64,000 nucleotides of DNA from Andreprevotia chitinilytica DSM 18519 (GCF_000711875.1 NZ_JONM01000013.1:1-64000), one strand, 5' to 3'; positions 24,929 through 33,675 are shown, counted from the first letter of the stretch. Translations and numbers: made by a program. The notes: generated from the letters alone by a model not told the origin.

Positions 24929-26182
24929 ATGACACTCGACGCCCGCCTTCGCGGCAACATCTTCGCGCTCTATATCGTGCAAGGGCTCAATTACGCCCTG
25001 TCACTGGTGACTTTCCCCTTCCTCGCACGCACGCTGGGGGCGGATGGTTTCGGCGTGATGAATTACGCCTTTGCTGCGATTCAATACGGCGTGCTGTTCA
25101 CCGATTTCGGCTTCAACCTGTCCGCCACGCGGGAGATCGCCCAAGTTCGGCACGACCCGGCGGCCGCAGCGCGGGTGTTCTGGAAGGTCACCTGGGCCAA
25201 GTCATTATTGGCGTTGCTGTCCTGCGCCGTGCTGGCGGTGCTGATCAGCGTGATCGGCAGCTGGCAGCAGCATGCGGCGGTGTTTGGTTGGTCGCTAGTT
25301 TATATCGTCAGCTCGGTGTTCTTCCCGATCTGGTATTTCCAGGGCTTCGAAGAAATGCGCGTGGCCTCCGCGCTGACCGTGTTGGCGCGGGCGCTGATGC
25401 TGGGTCTGCTGATCTGGCTGGTGCAAGGCCCGCACGACGTCGCCTTGGCTGTGGTGTTGCAAGCTGCGCCGGCGATGCTGGCCGGGGCGATCTGGTGGTT
25501 CACCGCCTGGGGCTTGCCGCGCCCGCAATGGAGCGTGCCGAACGCTATCGAGATTCGCCAATCGATGCGCGATAGCTGGCCGTTCTTTCTTTCCGCCATC
25601 TCGACCAATCTCTACACCACCTCGACTGCCGTCTTGCTCGGCTTCTTTGCCGCGCCGGCGCAGGTCGGTTTCTTTGCCGCCGCCAACAAGCTGATCTACA
25701 CCGCGCAAGGCTTGATCGGCCCTTTGGTGCAGGCTACTTATCCGCGTATCGCGCAGCTGGCTGGCAGCGATAAGGCCGGTGCGTACCAATTGATTCGCAA
25801 GGCATTCAAGCTGCAAGGCGGTGCGGGCCTTGGCATGACGCTGGTGTCGATGCTGGCTGCGCCGTGGATCGTGTCGCTGCTGCTGGGTAAAGGCATGCTG
25901 GGCTCGGTGGAAGTGCTGATCTGGCTGGCACCGGTCATCCTGCTGGGGGCGCTGTCGTATGTATATGGTATGCAGACCTTGCTGCCCTTCGGGCAAGAGC
26001 GCTATTTCAGTCGCGTGTTGGTAGTCGCCGGCGTGCTCAACGTGGGTTTGCTGATGCTTCTGTTGCCGGGGGCCGCGCAACCGGCGATCCGCGCCGCGCA
26101 GGTGGTTGACGTGGTCGAGGCCTACATCGTTGCCGCGTTCTGGTGGCGGGCGCGCAGGATTCATGCGGAGATTCGCGCATGA
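24929..26182 (+). CDS. Oligosaccharide flippase (Wzx/polysaccharide transporter family)
   Basis: The protein has 417 residues with about 12 hydrophobic segments and no signal peptide. It starts FALYIVQGLNYALSLVTFPFLARTLGADGFG, the hallmark opening of the Wzx/RfbX flippase family of the MOP superfamily. Conserved later features include TNLYTTSTAVLLGFF and VGFFAAANKL. These proteins move undecaprenyl-diphosphate-linked repeat units across the inner membrane. It opens a seven-gene operon in which every junction overlaps by 4 bases or abuts. It is transcribed just after a terminator-like hairpin. The repeat unit carried is unknown. It is probably for exopolysaccharide or O-antigen, because a WbaP-like initiating enzyme ends the same operon. 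Confidence 0.93.
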   Translation: MTLDARLRGNIFALYIVQGLNYALSLVTFPFLARTLGADGFGVMNYAFAAIQYGVLFTDFGFNLSATREIAQVRHDPAAAARVFWKVTWAKSLLALLSCAVLAVLISVIGSWQQHAAVFGWSLVYIVSSVFFPIWYFQGFEEMRVASALTVLARALMLGLLIWLVQGPHDVALAVVLQAAPAMLAGAIWWFTAWGLPRPQWSVPNAIEIRQSMRDSWPFFLSAISTNLYTTSTAVLLGFFAAPAQVGFFAAANKLIYTAQGLIGPLVQATYPRIAQLAGSDKAGAYQLIRKAFKLQGGAGLGMTLVSMLAAPWIVSLLLGKGMLGSVEVLIWLAPVILLGALSYVYGMQTLLPFGQERYFSRVLVVAGVLNVGLLMLLLPGAAQPAIRAAQVVDVVEAYIVAAFWWRARRIHAEIRA

Positions 26183-27204
26183 CTGCGCCGCGCATATCGA
26201 TCCTCCTGCCTTGCTACAACTCGGCCCTGCATTTGCAGGAGACGCTGGATTCACTCTCGGCGCAGTCGTTTACCGATTTTGAATGCATCGCGATCAATGA
26301 TGGCTCAAGCGATACCACACTGGCCCGGCTCAACGCGCATGCCGCGCAAGACCCACGTTTCAAAATCATCAGCCGCGAAAACCGTGGCCTGATCGCCACG
26401 CTCAACGAAGGCATTGCCGCTGCGCAAGGTGAATGGATTGCGCGGATGGATGCGGACGACATCGCTCATCCGCAGCGCCTGGAAAAACAACTGGCCGTGC
26501 TGCAAGCGAGCGGGGCGGATGTCTGCGGTGTCGGCGTGCGCTTCATTGGCGGCCGTGATGGCCTCTGGTTACCGCCGACCACCGATGCCGCCCTGAAAGC
26601 TGCGCTGCTGTTCAATCCACCCTTTGCCCACCCCGGCGTCATGGCGCGGACAACGCTACTCAAACAGCACGGTTACGACCCGACGGCGCAGCACGCGGAA
26701 GACTACGCACTGTGGTGCACGCTGGCCCGCGCCGGCGCGATCTTCACCGCCGTGGCCGAGCCGCTGCTCGACTACCGCATCCACCCCGGCCAGATCACCC
26801 AAACCCGTCGTGACGACTTGGCTGCCACCGCCCGCCGGGTCCGCACCGATTACGCTCAGGCTTTTCTGCCGGCAGATTGGTCAGAGGCGGAAAAACGCTT
26901 TTTCGCCCTGCATGCCAGCCCGGAAACCACACTCGATTTCGAGCAATGGTTCGATTTCACCGAAGCGCTGCTCAAGTTGGCGACGCGCGATCCGGCGACG
27001 AAGCCTGCTTTTGCGACCGTCTGGCTGGATGCGCTGGTACGCACGCAATCGGTCAACTCCCGCTATTGGACGCAATTCTCCCGCCTGTGCAGCGCCTTGC
27101 CGGTGCCGGTTGAAGAGCAAGGCAAACTGACCAGGCAACGCTCCCGCGTGGTGATGGGCGACTTTTTCTATGGCTTGCTGAAGCTGTTGCGAGGCCGTCG
27201 ATGA
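26179..27204 (+). CDS. Family 2 glycosyltransferase
   Basis: The protein has 341 residues from the ATG at 26179, which overlaps the flippase stop (ATGA). It shows the GT-A fold entry ISILLPCYNSALHLQETLDS, then FECIAINDGSSDTTL and the metal-binding MDADD (DxD motif). The acceptor-side region has HAEDYALWCTLARAG, where the ED pair marks the catalytic base site. It transfers a sugar from a nucleotide donor, with inversion, to the growing lipid-linked repeat unit on the cytoplasmic face of the membrane. The C-terminal 90 residues are helical. The donor and acceptor sugars cannot be read from sequence. It is coupled to the next gene by another 4-base overlap. Confidence 0.93.
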   Translation: MTAPRISILLPCYNSALHLQETLDSLSAQSFTDFECIAINDGSSDTTLARLNAHAAQDPRFKIISRENRGLIATLNEGIAAAQGEWIARMDADDIAHPQRLEKQLAVLQASGADVCGVGVRFIGGRDGLWLPPTTDAALKAALLFNPPFAHPGVMARTTLLKQHGYDPTAQHAEDYALWCTLARAGAIFTAVAEPLLDYRIHPGQITQTRRDDLAATARRVRTDYAQAFLPADWSEAEKRFFALHASPETTLDFEQWFDFTEALLKLATRDPATKPAFATVWLDALVRTQSVNSRYWTQFSRLCSALPVPVEEQGKLTRQRSRVVMGDFFYGLLKLLRGRR

Positions 27205-28403
27205 AGGTGCTGTTCCTCGTCCGCGATCTTGGGCTCGGTGGCGTCGAGCGCTGCGTGGCGCTGGTCGGCGAAGGCTTGGCCGCGCGTGGCGTTGACGTGA
27301 GTGTTGCGATGCTCGCCGGCAATCGCAATCTGTGGGCGGATCGGACTGCTGCGTTGAACATCGTCGATCTGTCTGGCGTCTGGCACGGCAAGAAACCGTG
27401 GACATGGCTGGCAGGCTGGCGTGCCGTGCGCAAGCTGGCGCGCGAACACGATGTGATCATCGCCGCGACTTTCCTTGCGCCGCTTTATATGGGCTATGCC
27501 GCCACGCGTGGCTTGAGCAAGCGTTTTATCGGCTGGGTGCACGGCCCGCTGGCTGAGTTGGATGCGTTTGCGCGGATGAATCCTGTGCATCGCACTGCCT
27601 GCCAGTTCGTTTATCGCCGTATGCAGGAGCTGGTGTTCGTCTCGCAGCATGCACGGGAATCGATGGGGCGTTGGTTGGGGTCGGCGGTGAAGCCGGGGTG
27701 GTTGGTGTTGCCGAATTTTGTGGATGCGAATGGCATCGCTGCTTTTATTCCCCCCTTCGCGGAAGGGGGGGTAGGGGGGATTTCTACGTCGCCTGAGGTC
27801 TCTCCGACGTTTGACCAATGCGCCAACATTGCAGAAATCCCCCCCAGCCCCCCTTCAAGGAAGGGGGGGGGAGGGCACCTGCTTTTTGTGGGCCGCATCG
27901 CCGAAGAAAAACAACCCCACCTCTGGCTGGATACGCTGGCCGCACTGGACAAACAGGGCATCAAAGCCGAATTGACCATCGTTGGCGACGGCCCGCTTGA
28001 AGCCTGGTTGCGTACCGAAGCCAATAGCCGCGGCCTGAGCGAGCAGCTCATCTTCGCCGGCCGCCAAGGCCACGTCGCGCCGTATTTAGCCCAAGCCGAC
28101 ATCCTGCTGCTCACCTCCAGCTTTGAAGGCTGCCCGCTGGTGGTGCTGGAAGCGATGCAAGCCGGCCTACCGGTCGTGTCAACCGATGCTGGTGGTGTGT
28201 ATGAGTTATTCGGTGAGCGCCGCAATGATTTCATCGCCGCCGCCAATACCGGCGCAGCACTGGCCGACCTGATTGCCAAGCAACTGCCCCAACATGCACA
28301 ACTGGCCGACTGGCTGCGCCATCGCGCCGACGCCTATTCCGCCGCCGCGACGCTGGATCGCTGGCTGGACTTGTTAAACCCATCCATGAAGTCATCGCCA
28401 TGA
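27201..28403 (+). CDS. Family 4 glycosyltransferase with in-frame repeat insertion
   Basis: The protein has 400 residues with the GT-B architecture. The N-terminal domain starts MKVLFLVRDLGLGGVERCV. The C-terminal donor domain shows LLFVGRIAEEKQPHLWLDTL, LTIVGDGPLEAWL, FAGRQGHVAPYLAQADILL, and the catalytic/donor-binding SFEGCPLVVLEAMQAGLPVV (E-x7-E). Between the two domains (about residues 184-226) lies a Gly/Pro/Ser-rich stretch. It is encoded by a palindromic intergenic-type repeat (about 27750-27875), the same family as the one at 57954-58050. The frame stays open through it, so the enzyme is probably made with a roughly 42-residue extra linker at the hinge between domains. Whether it remains active is unknown. 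Confidence 0.9.
   Translation: MKVLFLVRDLGLGGVERCVALVGEGLAARGVDVSVAMLAGNRNLWADRTAALNIVDLSGVWHGKKPWTWLAGWRAVRKLAREHDVIIAATFLAPLYMGYAATRGLSKRFIGWVHGPLAELDAFARMNPVHRTACQFVYRRMQELVFVSQHARESMGRWLGSAVKPGWLVLPNFVDANGIAAFIPPFAEGGVGGISTSPEVSPTFDQCANIAEIPPSPPSRKGGGGHLLFVGRIAEEKQPHLWLDTLAALDKQGIKAELTIVGDGPLEAWLRTEANSRGLSEQLIFAGRQGHVAPYLAQADILLLTSSFEGCPLVVLEAMQAGLPVVSTDAGGVYELFGERRNDFIAAANTGAALADLIAKQLPQHAQLADWLRHRADAYSAAATLDRWLDLLNPSMKSSP
27750..27875. repeat. Dispersed CCCCCTT/AAGGGGG repeat, copy inside a gene
   Basis: The left hairpin CCCCCCTTCGCGGAAGGGGGG is followed by AGGGGGGATTTCTACGTC. The right half has GCAGAAATCCCCCCCAGCC and a second hairpin CCCCCCTTCAAGGAAGGGGGG. The same order (AGGGGGATTTCnACGTC ... 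GCAGAAATCCCCCC) occurs at 57954-58050 between genes. Confidence 0.8.
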
Positions 28404-29206
28404 ACCGGATCGCCCTGCTGATCCCGCATTACAACAATCCAACCGGCTTGGCGGCATCGCTGGCCTCGGTCGGGCCGGACGAAGCGGTTGATACCTTCGT
28501 CGTCGATGACGGCAGCACCCGCGTGCAGTTGGATGAAGCTGCCGCCCGTGCCGCCTACCAGGCCAAAGGCGAGCTGACATTCATCTACCTGCCGCAAAAC
28601 CGGGGCATCGAGCACGCGCTCAACACCGGCCTGCAGGCGATCGTGGATGCCGGCTACGACTACTGCGCCCGGCTCGATTGCGACGACCGTGTCGCGCCGG
28701 ATCGCTTTGCACGGCAAGTGGCGTTTCTCGACGCCAACCCGGCCATCGCCCTCGTCGGCAGCGCGGTGACCTTTTTCGACGCCAGTGGCGACCGCTTCAC
28801 CCTGCATCAGCCGCAAACCCACGCTGAAATCGTCCGCCAGATGCATGACGACAATGCCTTTACGCATCCAGCCGTCACCTTTCGCATCGCCGCCGTGCGC
28901 GAGATCGGCCTGTATCCGACCGATATGCCGGCCGCCGAAGACTTCGCCTACTTCTGGCGCTTCGTCGCCCGCTACCAGACCGCCAACCTGCCGGATGTGC
29001 TGACCTGGAGCGAATACACCACCGCCGGCATCTCGCTCAGCAAACGCCGCCGCCAGCAATGGAGTCGCTTCAGGGTGCTGTGGCAATACTTCGATTGGTC
29101 GCCGCGCTCGCTCGTGAAGCTGGTCAAGCCGCTGGTGTGGCAGGTGGTGCCGTTTGGCGTCGCCAAGAAAATCAAGCAACTCGTCGGTATTCGGAGCTGG
29201 TCGTGA
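28400..29206 (+). CDS. Family 2 glycosyltransferase (tandem paralogue A)
   Basis: The protein has 268 residues and starts in a 4-base overlap with the preceding gene. GT-A features: IALLIPHYNNPTGLAASLAS, FVVDDGSTR, the NRGIEHALNTGL helix, and the metal-binding ARLDCDDR. ED in MPAAEDFAYFWRF is the probable catalytic base. It is closely related along its whole length to the next gene (shared IPHYNNPTGL, DDGSTR, LPQNRGIEHALN, AAEDxAxFW, QTANLPDVL), so the two arose by tandem duplication. Here the DxD motif is canonical. It probably adds one residue of the repeat unit on the cytoplasmic side of the membrane. The sugar is unknown. Confidence 0.92.
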   Translation: MNRIALLIPHYNNPTGLAASLASVGPDEAVDTFVVDDGSTRVQLDEAAARAAYQAKGELTFIYLPQNRGIEHALNTGLQAIVDAGYDYCARLDCDDRVAPDRFARQVAFLDANPAIALVGSAVTFFDASGDRFTLHQPQTHAEIVRQMHDDNAFTHPAVTFRIAAVREIGLYPTDMPAAEDFAYFWRFVARYQTANLPDVLTWSEYTTAGISLSKRRRQQWSRFRVLWQYFDWSPRSLVKLVKPLVWQVVPFGVAKKIKQLVGIRSWS

Positions 29207-30045
29207 ATTCTGCTGAAACCCAGCTCGAAAGCGCGCAAGAACAAGCGCGCGTGATCGTGCTGATCCCGCACTACAACAACCCGACCGGCCTCGTGAAATC
29301 GCTGGCCTCCATCGGGCCGGACGAAGTCTGCGATGTGCTGGTGGTCGATGACGGCAGCACGCGTGCGCCGATCGATCAGGCGGCGGCGCGGGATGCGTTC
29401 AAAGCGCAGGGCGTGTTGCGATTTTTGCATTTGCCGCAGAACCGGGGCATCGAGCATGCGCTCAACAGCGGCTTGCAGTGGATCGGTGCGCGAGGTTATG
29501 AGCTGGTGGCGCGGCTGGATTGCGGCGATGAGAATGTGCCGGATCGATTGGCGCAGCAAACGGCGTTTCTGGATGCGTATTCTCAGGTGATGTTGCTCGG
29601 CGGTGCGGCGAGTTTTGTCGATCAGGCGGGTAACGAGCAGTTCGTGCTGCGCCATCCGACTACGCAGGCGGAGATCGCCAAGGCGATGCGGGCGAATTCG
29701 GCATTCATCCATCCGACGGTGATGTTCCGCGCTGCTGCTTTGGCGGAAACCGGTGCTTATCCGCTGGATGCACCTGCCGCAGAGGACTACGCCTTGTTCT
29801 GGCAATTCGTGCAGCGCTTCCAGACCGCCAACCTGCCGGATGTGCTGATCCGCTATGAGCTTGATCCGGGCGGTATTTCGCTGGGCAAGCGCAACCGGCA
29901 GCTCAAGTCGCGGCTCAAGGTGCAGCGGCTGCATAACGATTATTCGCTGGCGGCGCTGGCCGGGATTGCGCGCACGGTAGCGATGTTGGTACTGCCCTAT
30001 GAGCTGGTGTTCAAGTTGAAGGCGAAATTACGGGGGGCGAAATGA
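29203..30045 (+). CDS. Family 2 glycosyltransferase (tandem paralogue B), GTG start
   Basis: The protein has 280 residues from a GTG at 29203 that overlaps the previous stop (GTGA). An upstream in-frame ATG at 29059 lies deep inside the previous gene and is rejected. It is a paralogue of the preceding enzyme: VIVLIPHYNNPTGLVKSLAS, LVVDDGSTR, LPQNRGIEHALNSGL, PAAEDYALFWQF. The metal-site segment reads ARLDCGDEN instead of ARLDCDDR, so one Asp is changed to Gly and the following Asp is kept. This alters the DxD geometry and may reflect a different donor. It is coupled to the next gene by an ATGA overlap. The substrate is unknown. Confidence 0.91.
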   Translation: MNSAETQLESAQEQARVIVLIPHYNNPTGLVKSLASIGPDEVCDVLVVDDGSTRAPIDQAAARDAFKAQGVLRFLHLPQNRGIEHALNSGLQWIGARGYELVARLDCGDENVPDRLAQQTAFLDAYSQVMLLGGAASFVDQAGNEQFVLRHPTTQAEIAKAMRANSAFIHPTVMFRAAALAETGAYPLDAPAAEDYALFWQFVQRFQTANLPDVLIRYELDPGGISLGKRNRQLKSRLKVQRLHNDYSLAALAGIARTVAMLVLPYELVFKLKAKLRGAK

Positions 30046-31109
30046 GCCACATCCTCCACGTCGTCGAATCCTTCGGTGCCGGCACCCTATCCATGGTGTG
30101 CGCAATGGCGAATCGCCAGGTGCAGGACGGCCACCGCGTGACCTTGATCCATTCGCTACGCGAAGAGACCCCACCCAACTGGCGCGAATTGTTCGACGAG
30201 CGGGTCGACACCATTGAGCTAAATATGGGGCGGGCGATCAAGCCGGCGCATGACTGGCGTTGCGGACGCTTGCTGGCAGGCCATCTCAAGCGCTTGCAAC
30301 CGGACGTGGTGCATCTGCATTCCAGCAAGGCCGGGGCGCTGGGGCGGCTGACCAGCGTGTTCGTGCGCGGGCCGCGTTATGTGTTCTCGCCGCATGGCTT
30401 GTCGTTTTTGCAGCGGGCGGAAGGGCGCTTGAAGAACAGCGTTTTTCTCGCCATCGAAAAGCTGCTGGCGCGCATTCCGGTGACGTTTGTAGCTTGCTCA
30501 CCATCCGAGGGTGGCGAGATTCGCCAGCACCTTTCCAAACGCGTAGTGGTGGTCGAGAACGCCGTCGATCTGGCGCAGATTCCGCGTGCTGTGGGCGGTA
30601 GCGAGACGATCCGTATCGGCACGGTCGGTCGGGTGGCCTTGGCGCGCAATCCGGAATTGTTTGCCGAGATCGCCGGTACGCTGGCCAAACCGGGCGTCGA
30701 GTTCGTCTGGATTGGCGGTGGTGACGAGTCTGGCGAAACCGCGCTTAACAAGGCCGGCGTGAAGCTCACGGGTTGGGTGGATCGTGCCGAGGCGCTGCGC
30801 CAACTGGCAACGCTGGATATCTATATCCAGACCTCGCGCTGGGAGGGCTTGCCGGTGGCGGTGATCGAGGCGATGGCGGCCGGTCTGCCGGTGATTGCCA
30901 CCGATGTGGTCGGCAACCGTGATCTGGTGCGCGATGGCGAAAATGGTTGGCTGGCGCGCAATACGACTGATTTTGTGGCGCGGCTGGCTGAACTGATCGA
31001 GTCGTCGCAATCGCGTCGCCAACTGGGCGAGCAAGCCCGAACGTTCGCAGCCGAGCATTACTCGCTGGATATGATGATGAACAAGCTTTACAGCGCATAC
31101 GGATTCTAG
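30042..31109 (+). CDS. Family 4 glycosyltransferase
   Basis: The protein has 355 residues with a GT-B fold. The N-terminal domain begins ILHVVESFGAGTLSMV (a glycine-rich acceptor loop) and has VHLHSSKAGALGRL and YVFSPHGLSFL. The C-terminal domain has IRIGTVGRVALARNPELFAE, VWIGGGDESGE and LTGWVDRAEALRQLATLDIY. The retaining-GT4 motif SRWEGLPVAVIEAMAAGLPV (E-x7-E) is intact. The order and the SSKAG motif resemble WbpY/WcaL-like capsule transferases. It acts in the cytoplasm, next to the initiating transferase whose gene begins immediately after its stop codon. The sugar is unknown. Confidence 0.92.
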   Translation: MSHILHVVESFGAGTLSMVCAMANRQVQDGHRVTLIHSLREETPPNWRELFDERVDTIELNMGRAIKPAHDWRCGRLLAGHLKRLQPDVVHLHSSKAGALGRLTSVFVRGPRYVFSPHGLSFLQRAEGRLKNSVFLAIEKLLARIPVTFVACSPSEGGEIRQHLSKRVVVVENAVDLAQIPRAVGGSETIRIGTVGRVALARNPELFAEIAGTLAKPGVEFVWIGGGDESGETALNKAGVKLTGWVDRAEALRQLATLDIYIQTSRWEGLPVAVIEAMAAGLPVIATDVVGNRDLVRDGENGWLARNTTDFVARLAELIESSQSRRQLGEQARTFAAEHYSLDMMMNKLYSAYGF

Positions 31110-32573
31110 ATGCCGGATATCGAATTGAATAAATCGCAACTCCCCGAACGTGCCAAGCCTTGGTTTGCCTTGGCTGACTTCGCTGCCTTGGCGATTTCTT
31201 TTGTGGCTGCAGTCGGGCTGTTGTGGCTGTTCCGTAGCCATCGCTTCGGCGGCAGCCTGCATAACTGGTGGTTGTGGGAAGGCCAGCAACAGGCGGCCGG
31301 GTTCCTCGGGCTGGCACTGATCACGGTGGCGACGTTCTGGTGGCGTGGGCACTACAGCCTGCGGCTGCCGTTCTGGGATGAGCTGCTGGAAATCCTGCGC
31401 TCTTTGCTGCTGGCGGCGCTGTTGAACGGCATGCTGGTGCTGCTGGGCAAATTCGCGATTTCGCGTTTCTTGTGGCCGGTATCGTGGGGTGTGGCGTTGC
31501 TGATGCTGCCGTGGTTGCGCGGCGCGATGCGGCAGGCGTTGTTGCGTGCCGGGATCTGGCAATTGCCGACGGTGATCATCGGCGCTTCGGCCAATGCGCA
31601 TGAGGCCTACCGGGCGATGATGAGCGAGGCCCAGCTTGGCTTTGACGTGCAAGCATTCCTGGCCGTCACGCCGGCCGGTGCCGAGCAGCTTGCGCACTCG
31701 ACGATCAAAGTGGTGCAGCTGTCCCCGGATGAGCTTTTGGGGTGGTTGGATGCCAATGGCCGTCCGCACGTCGTGGTCGCGGCCGCTCAGGACGAAATGC
31801 GCGCAATCGAGACGCAGGTCGAGCAATTGTCCTTGCGCTACAAGGACTTGCACGTGATTCCGCCGATTGCCGGGTTGCCGCTGTTCGGCGTGGTGCCGCA
31901 CCACTTCTTCAGCCATGAGGTACTGCTGCTGCGCGTGCGCAATAACCTCACCGTGAAATCGCTCACCGCCTTGAAGCGGGCATTCGATCTGTTTGGCGCT
32001 GGCGTTGGCTTGTTGCTGTTGTCTCCGTTGTTTGCCTTCGTGGCAGTGCAGATCAAGCGGCAGGGCGGGCCGGGGGCGGTGTTCTTCGGTCACGTGCGGG
32101 TCGGTATGAACGGCGCGCCGTTCAAGTGCTGGAAATTCCGCACCATGGTGCACAACAGCCAGGAAGTGCTGGAAAACCTGCTCGCCAGCAGCGCCGAAGC
32201 CCGTGCCGAGTGGGACAAGGACTTCAAGCTGAAGAACGACCCGCGCATCACGCCCATTGGTGCGTTCCTGCGCAAGACCAGTCTCGATGAGATTCCGCAG
32301 CTGTGGAATGTGATCAAGGGCGAAATGAGTCTGGTCGGTCCGCGTCCGATCATCACTGAGGAGTTGGAGAGGTACGGTGACAAGGTCGATTTCTACCTCG
32401 AAGCGCGGCCGGGTTTGACGGGCTTGTGGCAGGTATCCGGCCGCAACGACGTGAGCTATGCCGAACGCGTGGCGCTGGATGCGTGGTACGTGAAGAACTG
32501 GAATCTGTGGTACGACGTGGCGATCGTCTGCAAGACGATCAAAACGGTCACGCGGGGCAGCGGCGCGTATTGA
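31110..32573 (+). CDS. wbaP: Undecaprenyl-phosphate sugar-1-phosphate transferase, WbaP-like
   Basis: The protein has 487 residues and begins directly after the preceding stop. Four or five transmembrane helices occupy about residues 20-145. A central Rossmann-like domain (about 150-270, TVIIGASANAHEAYRAM) follows, then a membrane-embedded helix (about 285-310, FDLFGAGVGLLLLSPLF) and the catalytic domain. That domain has KCWKFRTM, LRKTSLDEIPQLWNVI, MSLVGPRPI and GLTGLWQVSGRNDVSYAERV. The latter string is characteristic of WbaP-type enzymes that transfer galactose-1-phosphate to undecaprenyl phosphate; WcaJ (glucose) is the alternative. It starts the repeat unit that the flippase later exports. 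No Wzy polymerase, Wza or Wzc is encoded here, so the rest of the pathway lies elsewhere. Confidence 0.9.
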   Translation: MPDIELNKSQLPERAKPWFALADFAALAISFVAAVGLLWLFRSHRFGGSLHNWWLWEGQQQAAGFLGLALITVATFWWRGHYSLRLPFWDELLEILRSLLLAALLNGMLVLLGKFAISRFLWPVSWGVALLMLPWLRGAMRQALLRAGIWQLPTVIIGASANAHEAYRAMMSEAQLGFDVQAFLAVTPAGAEQLAHSTIKVVQLSPDELLGWLDANGRPHVVVAAAQDEMRAIETQVEQLSLRYKDLHVIPPIAGLPLFGVVPHHFFSHEVLLLRVRNNLTVKSLTALKRAFDLFGAGVGLLLLSPLFAFVAVQIKRQGGPGAVFFGHVRVGMNGAPFKCWKFRTMVHNSQEVLENLLASSAEARAEWDKDFKLKNDPRITPIGAFLRKTSLDEIPQLWNVIKGEMSLVGPRPIITEELERYGDKVDFYLEARPGLTGLWQVSGRNDVSYAERVALDAWYVKNWNLWYDVAIVCKTIKTVTRGSGAY

Positions 32574-32601
32574 GTTCGTACCTGGCGGGCTGGTCCGACC
32601 G

Positions 32602-33675
32602 TTAGTGGTTGAGCAGTTCGCTGGCCGGGCAACGCGGGGTGCCTGCCTTCCAGGTCGGCCAGCGCTTGAACGGCAGCGAGGCCCACTGCGTTGGCTCGTA
32701 CAGCTGTAGCCAGCTCGCCGCGTGATTGCGGTCGACCAGTTCGAAGATGGGGATGGTGATTTCCGCCTGCTTGCCGTTGGCGAAATCGTGCCCTTGGCGA
32801 TAGTCGTTCAGCAGCATCAGGGCACAGGCACCGAGTGCCACATGCCCGCCGGGCATGGCGCGCAGCTTGCCGGCTGCCAGTGCCTCTACCCCCCTCGTGG
32901 AAGAGAGCACACCGCCGACCGGCAACCGCGCCATCTTGGTGTTCGCCAAGGCATCCATGGCACCCAGGGCCATTTCGTCGTTGGCGGCCCAGATGGCGTT
33001 GATGGGGCGCTTGAAGCCGAGCAGCCGCTCGATCTGCTGGTTGGCGTCGATCCGCCGCCAGTTGGCTTCGAGCTCATAGGCGAGGATGACATTGCCGTGT
33101 TCGGCGAGATATCGTTGCAGCCCTTGGTAACGATCCACATCCGCTTGCGTTGAGCGCACCCCGCGCAGGGCCACCAGCGTGGCGGGGCCGGTGGTTGCCT
33201 GTGCCAGTACGGACTGCGCCAACAAGTAACCGGCTTGCTGGTTGTCCGGCACGATGGTGCCTAGCCAGTGTTTGAAGCGTTCGCGTGGGTGGCCTGCAAA
33301 CGCTTGTTCCTGTTCGTTCAGGCCGTTTGATAGCAGCAGTGTATCGACGCCCGCGCGGTTGGCCGCTTGCAGGATCGGGCTCATGACGGGCTTTTCGTTG
33401 ACGAGCAGCAGATAGTCCGGTTTTGGGCTGACCTGGAGCGCTTGCCTGGCCAAGGCAACCATCCGCACGTGATCGCGTTCGGCGTAGCGCACATCCAGCG
33501 TCCAGCCCAGTTGCTTGGCTGCGGCTTGCATCAATCCCGCATAAGTCACCCAGAACGATTCGTCGTGCAAACCGGGGTTGATGAAGACGATATAGGGCTT
33601 GTTGGTGCCCGCCCATGTTGGCAGGCAGCAAATCGCCAGGATGGCGACGAGGATGGACTTGAGTCCGGAGCGCAT
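32602..33675 (-). CDS. Orphan periplasmic sugar-type binding protein
   Basis: The protein has 357 residues with a signal peptide (MRSGLKSILVAILAICCLPTWA). The mature part is a type I periplasmic-binding fold (RbsB/LacI-like): YIVFINPGLHDESFWV, MQAAAKQLGWTLDVRYAERD, PDYLLLVNE, a hinge VDTLLLSNG, and the C-terminal INAIWAANDEMALGAMDAL and LPVGGVLSSTRGVEAL. No ABC permease or ATPase is adjacent, and it converges on the polysaccharide operon. Orphan proteins of this type often feed a sensor kinase or chemoreceptor rather than a transporter. That is a possibility here, not shown. The ligand is probably a small polar molecule such as a sugar or autoinducer. Confidence 0.8.
   Translation of the reverse strand: MRSGLKSILVAILAICCLPTWAGTNKPYIVFINPGLHDESFWVTYAGLMQAAAKQLGWTLDVRYAERDHVRMVALARQALQVSPKPDYLLLVNEKPVMSPILQAANRAGVDTLLLSNGLNEQEQAFAGHPRERFKHWLGTIVPDNQQAGYLLAQSVLAQATTGPATLVALRGVRSTQADVDRYQGLQRYLAEHGNVILAYELEANWRRIDANQQIERLLGFKRPINAIWAANDEMALGAMDALANTKMARLPVGGVLSSTRGVEALAAGKLRAMPGGHVALGACALMLLNDYRQGHDFANGKQAEITIPIFELVDRNHAASWLQLYEPTQWASLPFKRWPTWKAGTPRCPASELLNH

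Noticed and set aside
29059-29202. Start of the second tandem GT2 at the upstream ATG 29059
   Set aside because: It would overlap the preceding gene by nearly 150 bases; the GTG at 29203 in a GTGA overlap fits the operon pattern.
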